From: JAWOLE01 sp035263845
GTDB taxonomy: Bacteria; Acidobacteriota; Thermoanaerobaculia; UBA5066; Gp7-AA6
Direction: 5' to 3'
Assembly: GCA_035263845.1 (NCBI GenBank)
Contig: DATFQY010000070.1
Span: 1 to 7,857 of the forward strand
DNA length: 7,857 bases
In this document: positions 6,110 to 7,857 of the stretch, piece after piece
Position numbering within the stretch: position 1 is the first letter of the stretch
Layout: each line of letters starts with the position of its first letter
The notes under the pieces: model-generated
What the model was told of the DNA's origin: nothing
What the model saw: the letters and a program-made list of their open reading frames with translations, nothing else
Databases searched by the model: none
Translations under genes and position numbers: made by a program

Positions 6110-7062
6110 TGGCGCTTCCGCGGGGAGTCTCGGTCGTCGTGCCGGTGCACGGCTCGGGCGACGCCCTCGAGGAGGTCACCCGGAGGCTTTCGCCGGTCCT
6201 CTCGGCGTCGGGCCGCCCATGGGAGGTAATCCTGGTGGACGACGGGAGCCCGCCCGAGGCGTGGCGGCGCATCGAGGAGCTGGCGCGGAAAGACCCTCGA
6301 GTCCACGGCATCACGCTGATGCGCAACTACGGGCAGCACAACGCGCTCTTGTGCGGGCTTCGCGCCGCGATGTACGACACGACGGTCACAATGGACGACG
6401 ACCTGCAGAATCCTCCCGAGGAGATCCCGAAGCTCCTGGCCCGGCGAGAGGAGAGCTGGGACGTCGTGTACGGAGCACCGGCCGTCCAGAGCCAGCCGTT
6501 CTGGCGGAAGATCGGCTCGGGCCTGATCCGCTCCGCCCTCGCCCGGTCCATCGGGAAGGAGAGGGCGAAGAGCGTCAGCGCCTTCCGGGCGCTGCGCACC
6601 GCCAACCGGGAAGCCTTCACAGACTTTCGAGGGCCCTTCGTCTCGCTCGACGTCCTGCTAGCCTGGACGACCGACCGGGCGACGAGCGTCGAGGTCCGCC
6701 ACGATCCGCGCAAGTCCGGGACCTCCAGCTACAGCTTCTGGAAGCTCGCCGCCCACGCCGCCGACATGATGACGGGCTTCTCGACATGGCCGCTGCGCCT
6801 GGCGAGCGTCGTCGGCTTCGGGTTCACACTGTTCGGGCTCGCGGTCCTCGCATACGTGATCGGGCGCTACCTCGCCGCGGGAGGGAGCGTCCCCGGCTTC
6901 CCCTTCCTCGCCTCGATCATCGCGATCTTCTCGGGCGCGCAGCTTTTCGCGCTGGGAATCATCGGGGAGTACCTCGCCCGCGTGCACTTCCGTTCCATGG
7001 AGCGCCCCGTCTACGTGGTCCGCGAAACGACGCCGGAGAGGTCCAACGAGGCCACGTCTTGA
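6109..7062 (+). CDS. Family 2 glycosyltransferase, polyprenyl-phosphate sugar transferase type (DPM1/GtrB/ArnC-like)
   Basis: This 317-residue membrane enzyme is expected to move a sugar from a nucleotide donor onto a polyprenyl phosphate on the cytoplasmic face. The GT-A domain shows VSVVVPVHGSGDAL at the start, VDDGS (43-47), LMRNYGQHNALLCGL (70-84) and the metal-binding MDDDLQNPPEEI (95-106). Two membrane helices close the protein, about 230-254 and 264-285, ending with the IGEYLARVHF motif (285-294) shared by GtrB, ArnC and DPM-like enzymes. The donor sugar is not readable from sequence; the WecD-like acyltransferase next door hints at an amino sugar. The ATG overlaps the kinase stop by one base (TAATG), with GGGGAAG at 6097-6103 as a plausible ribosome site, so translation of the two is probably coupled. 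The stop overlaps the next gene by four bases. Confidence 0.92.
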   Translation: MALPRGVSVVVPVHGSGDALEEVTRRLSPVLSASGRPWEVILVDDGSPPEAWRRIEELARKDPRVHGITLMRNYGQHNALLCGLRAAMYDTTVTMDDDLQNPPEEIPKLLARREESWDVVYGAPAVQSQPFWRKIGSGLIRSALARSIGKERAKSVSAFRALRTANREAFTDFRGPFVSLDVLLAWTTDRATSVEVRHDPRKSGTSSYSFWKLAAHAADMMTGFSTWPLRLASVVGFGFTLFGLAVLAYVIGRYLAAGGSVPGFPFLASIIAIFSGAQLFALGIIGEYLARVHFRSMERPVYVVRETTPERSNEATS

Positions 7063-7857
7063 CGGAAGCCCGGATCGAGGCCCTGACGGGGCCGGACCCC
7101 GGAGACCTCCGCGCCGACCTGGTGCGGCTGGTCCCGGGGCCGCTCCGCGCCTGCGGCCAGACGGTGACGGCGCACACGCGCGCCGAGTACTGGCTCGAGG
7201 AGATCCGAGCGGACCTGCGGGCGGACGGCGCCGTCCTGCTGCTGGCCCGATCGCGCGGGCACGTCTCGGGCCTCGCCCTGCTCGCGGACCTCGTCTGGGA
7301 GAGCCGCGTGCTCAGGCGCCGGATGAGGGGGCTGCGGCAGCTGGCGGCGGCGGGAGAGCCGGAGGAGCGCGCGCGCGTGCTCGACAGGCTCGTCGAAGAG
7401 GGGGTCCGGCGCGCGGAGGGAGAGGACCGCGCCGACTGCCTCGTCCATCGCTGCCAGGCCGACGACGCGCCCGCCATTCACGCCCTGGAACGGCGGGGCT
7501 TCCTGCTGATGGACACGCTGGTGGATTACGTCGTGAACCTGGATAAGCCGGACAGCTCGCTCACGGTCCCCCTTCCTCCGGCGGGAACGACGCTGCGGCC
7601 GGCCGCGGCCTCGGACCTGGAAGGACTGCTCGCGGTCGCTCGCAGCGCCTTCGAAGAACACCCCGGCCGATTCCACTCCGACGAGCGGATCCCGCACGCC
7701 GGCGCTGTCCGCGTCTACGAGGAATGGATCCGTTCCTGCCTCGAAGGGTGGGCCGACCGGATCGTCGTCGCCGACTGCCGGGGAGCGATCGCTGGGTATT
7801 CCGCCTGGAAGAAACCGTCGGAGCTCGAGAGGCGGTTCGGCATCGAGCTCGGCCACT
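7059..7857 (+). CDS. Two-domain GNAT acyltransferase, WecD/RffC-like (partial, TTG start)
   Basis: The frame stays open for 266 codons to the window edge, so the C-terminus is missing. The first half (to about 160) looks like a reduced GNAT domain ending in HALERRGFLLMDTLVDYVV, close to the RGF-x-L-x-DTLV signature of WecD-type dTDP-amino-sugar acetyltransferases. A second GNAT domain begins at LRPAAASDLEGLL (179-191), followed by RFHSDERIP, VYEEWIRSCLEGWADRIVVAD and GAIAGYSAWK; the YEEWI segment parallels WecD as recalled from memory. The likely reaction is transfer of an acyl group from acyl-CoA to the amine of a nucleotide-linked amino sugar, supplying the glycosyltransferase upstream. The start chosen is TTG at 7059-7061, overlapping the previous stop as TTGA; a GTG at 7122 is the alternative and would shorten the N-terminus by 21 residues. 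The acetyl-CoA-binding loop of the second domain would lie beyond the edge. Confidence 0.75.
   Translation, partial: MTEARIEALTGPDPGDLRADLVRLVPGPLRACGQTVTAHTRAEYWLEEIRADLRADGAVLLLARSRGHVSGLALLADLVWESRVLRRRMRGLRQLAAAGEPEERARVLDRLVEEGVRRAEGEDRADCLVHRCQADDAPAIHALERRGFLLMDTLVDYVVNLDKPDSSLTVPLPPAGTTLRPAAASDLEGLLAVARSAFEEHPGRFHSDERIPHAGAVRVYEEWIRSCLEGWADRIVVADCRGAIAGYSAWKKPSELERRFGIELGH

Noticed and set aside
7011..7856. Open frame of 281 codons on the minus strand at the right edge
   Set aside because: Arg/Pro/Gln-rich without a recognised domain and antisense to the WecD-like frame, which fits the operon by a TTGA overlap.

Overview
The window is GC-rich, gene-dense bacterial chromosome with almost no non-coding DNA. 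The source looks like an Acidobacteriota-type organism. Two gene families point that way, as an inference without any marker gene: the end of a MacB/FtsX-type permease of the kind duplicated many times in acidobacteria (ADOP family), and a Ser/Thr kinase fused through one membrane segment to a TolB/PD40-like propeller. No rRNA, tRNA, CRISPR array, insertion sequence or phage gene could be seen.

Layout. (1) 1-216, plus strand: C-terminal tail of an ABC-transporter permease cut by the window edge. (2) 217-274: short convergent gap with a strong GC-rich hairpin. (3) 275-3310, minus strand: a tight three-gene operon read from 3310 down to 275. It encodes a [2Fe-2S] small subunit, a Tat-exported molybdopterin large subunit of the xanthine dehydrogenase superfamily (isoquinoline oxidoreductase IorAB-like), and a GlcG/HbpS (DUF336) protein. 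The genes overlap by 4 and 8 bases. (4) 3311-3388: a 78-base divergent intergenic region with an 8-bp perfect inverted repeat whose loop and right-arm edge carry a -10-like TACAAT. (5) 3389-7857, plus strand: a second tight operon with the kinase-propeller protein, a polyprenyl-phosphate-type family 2 glycosyltransferase (1-base overlap, TAATG), and a two-domain GNAT acyltransferase resembling WecD/RffC (4-base overlap, TTGA) that runs off the window.

How the genes may work together. The minus-strand operon looks like a periplasmic molybdenum hydroxylase. It has no FAD subunit or cytochrome in the window, so its electron acceptor is unknown, and the GlcG-like partner is a possible cofactor-related accessory. 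The plus-strand operon pairs a membrane kinase that probably has a periplasmic sensor with two enzymes that would assemble and acylate a lipid-linked amino sugar for an envelope glycan. Kinase control of that glycan pathway is a hypothesis based on gene overlap only. No clearly novel system was seen. The most useful leads are the palindrome between the two operons, the kinase/glycan coupling, and the TTG-started acyltransferase, which is easy to miss.
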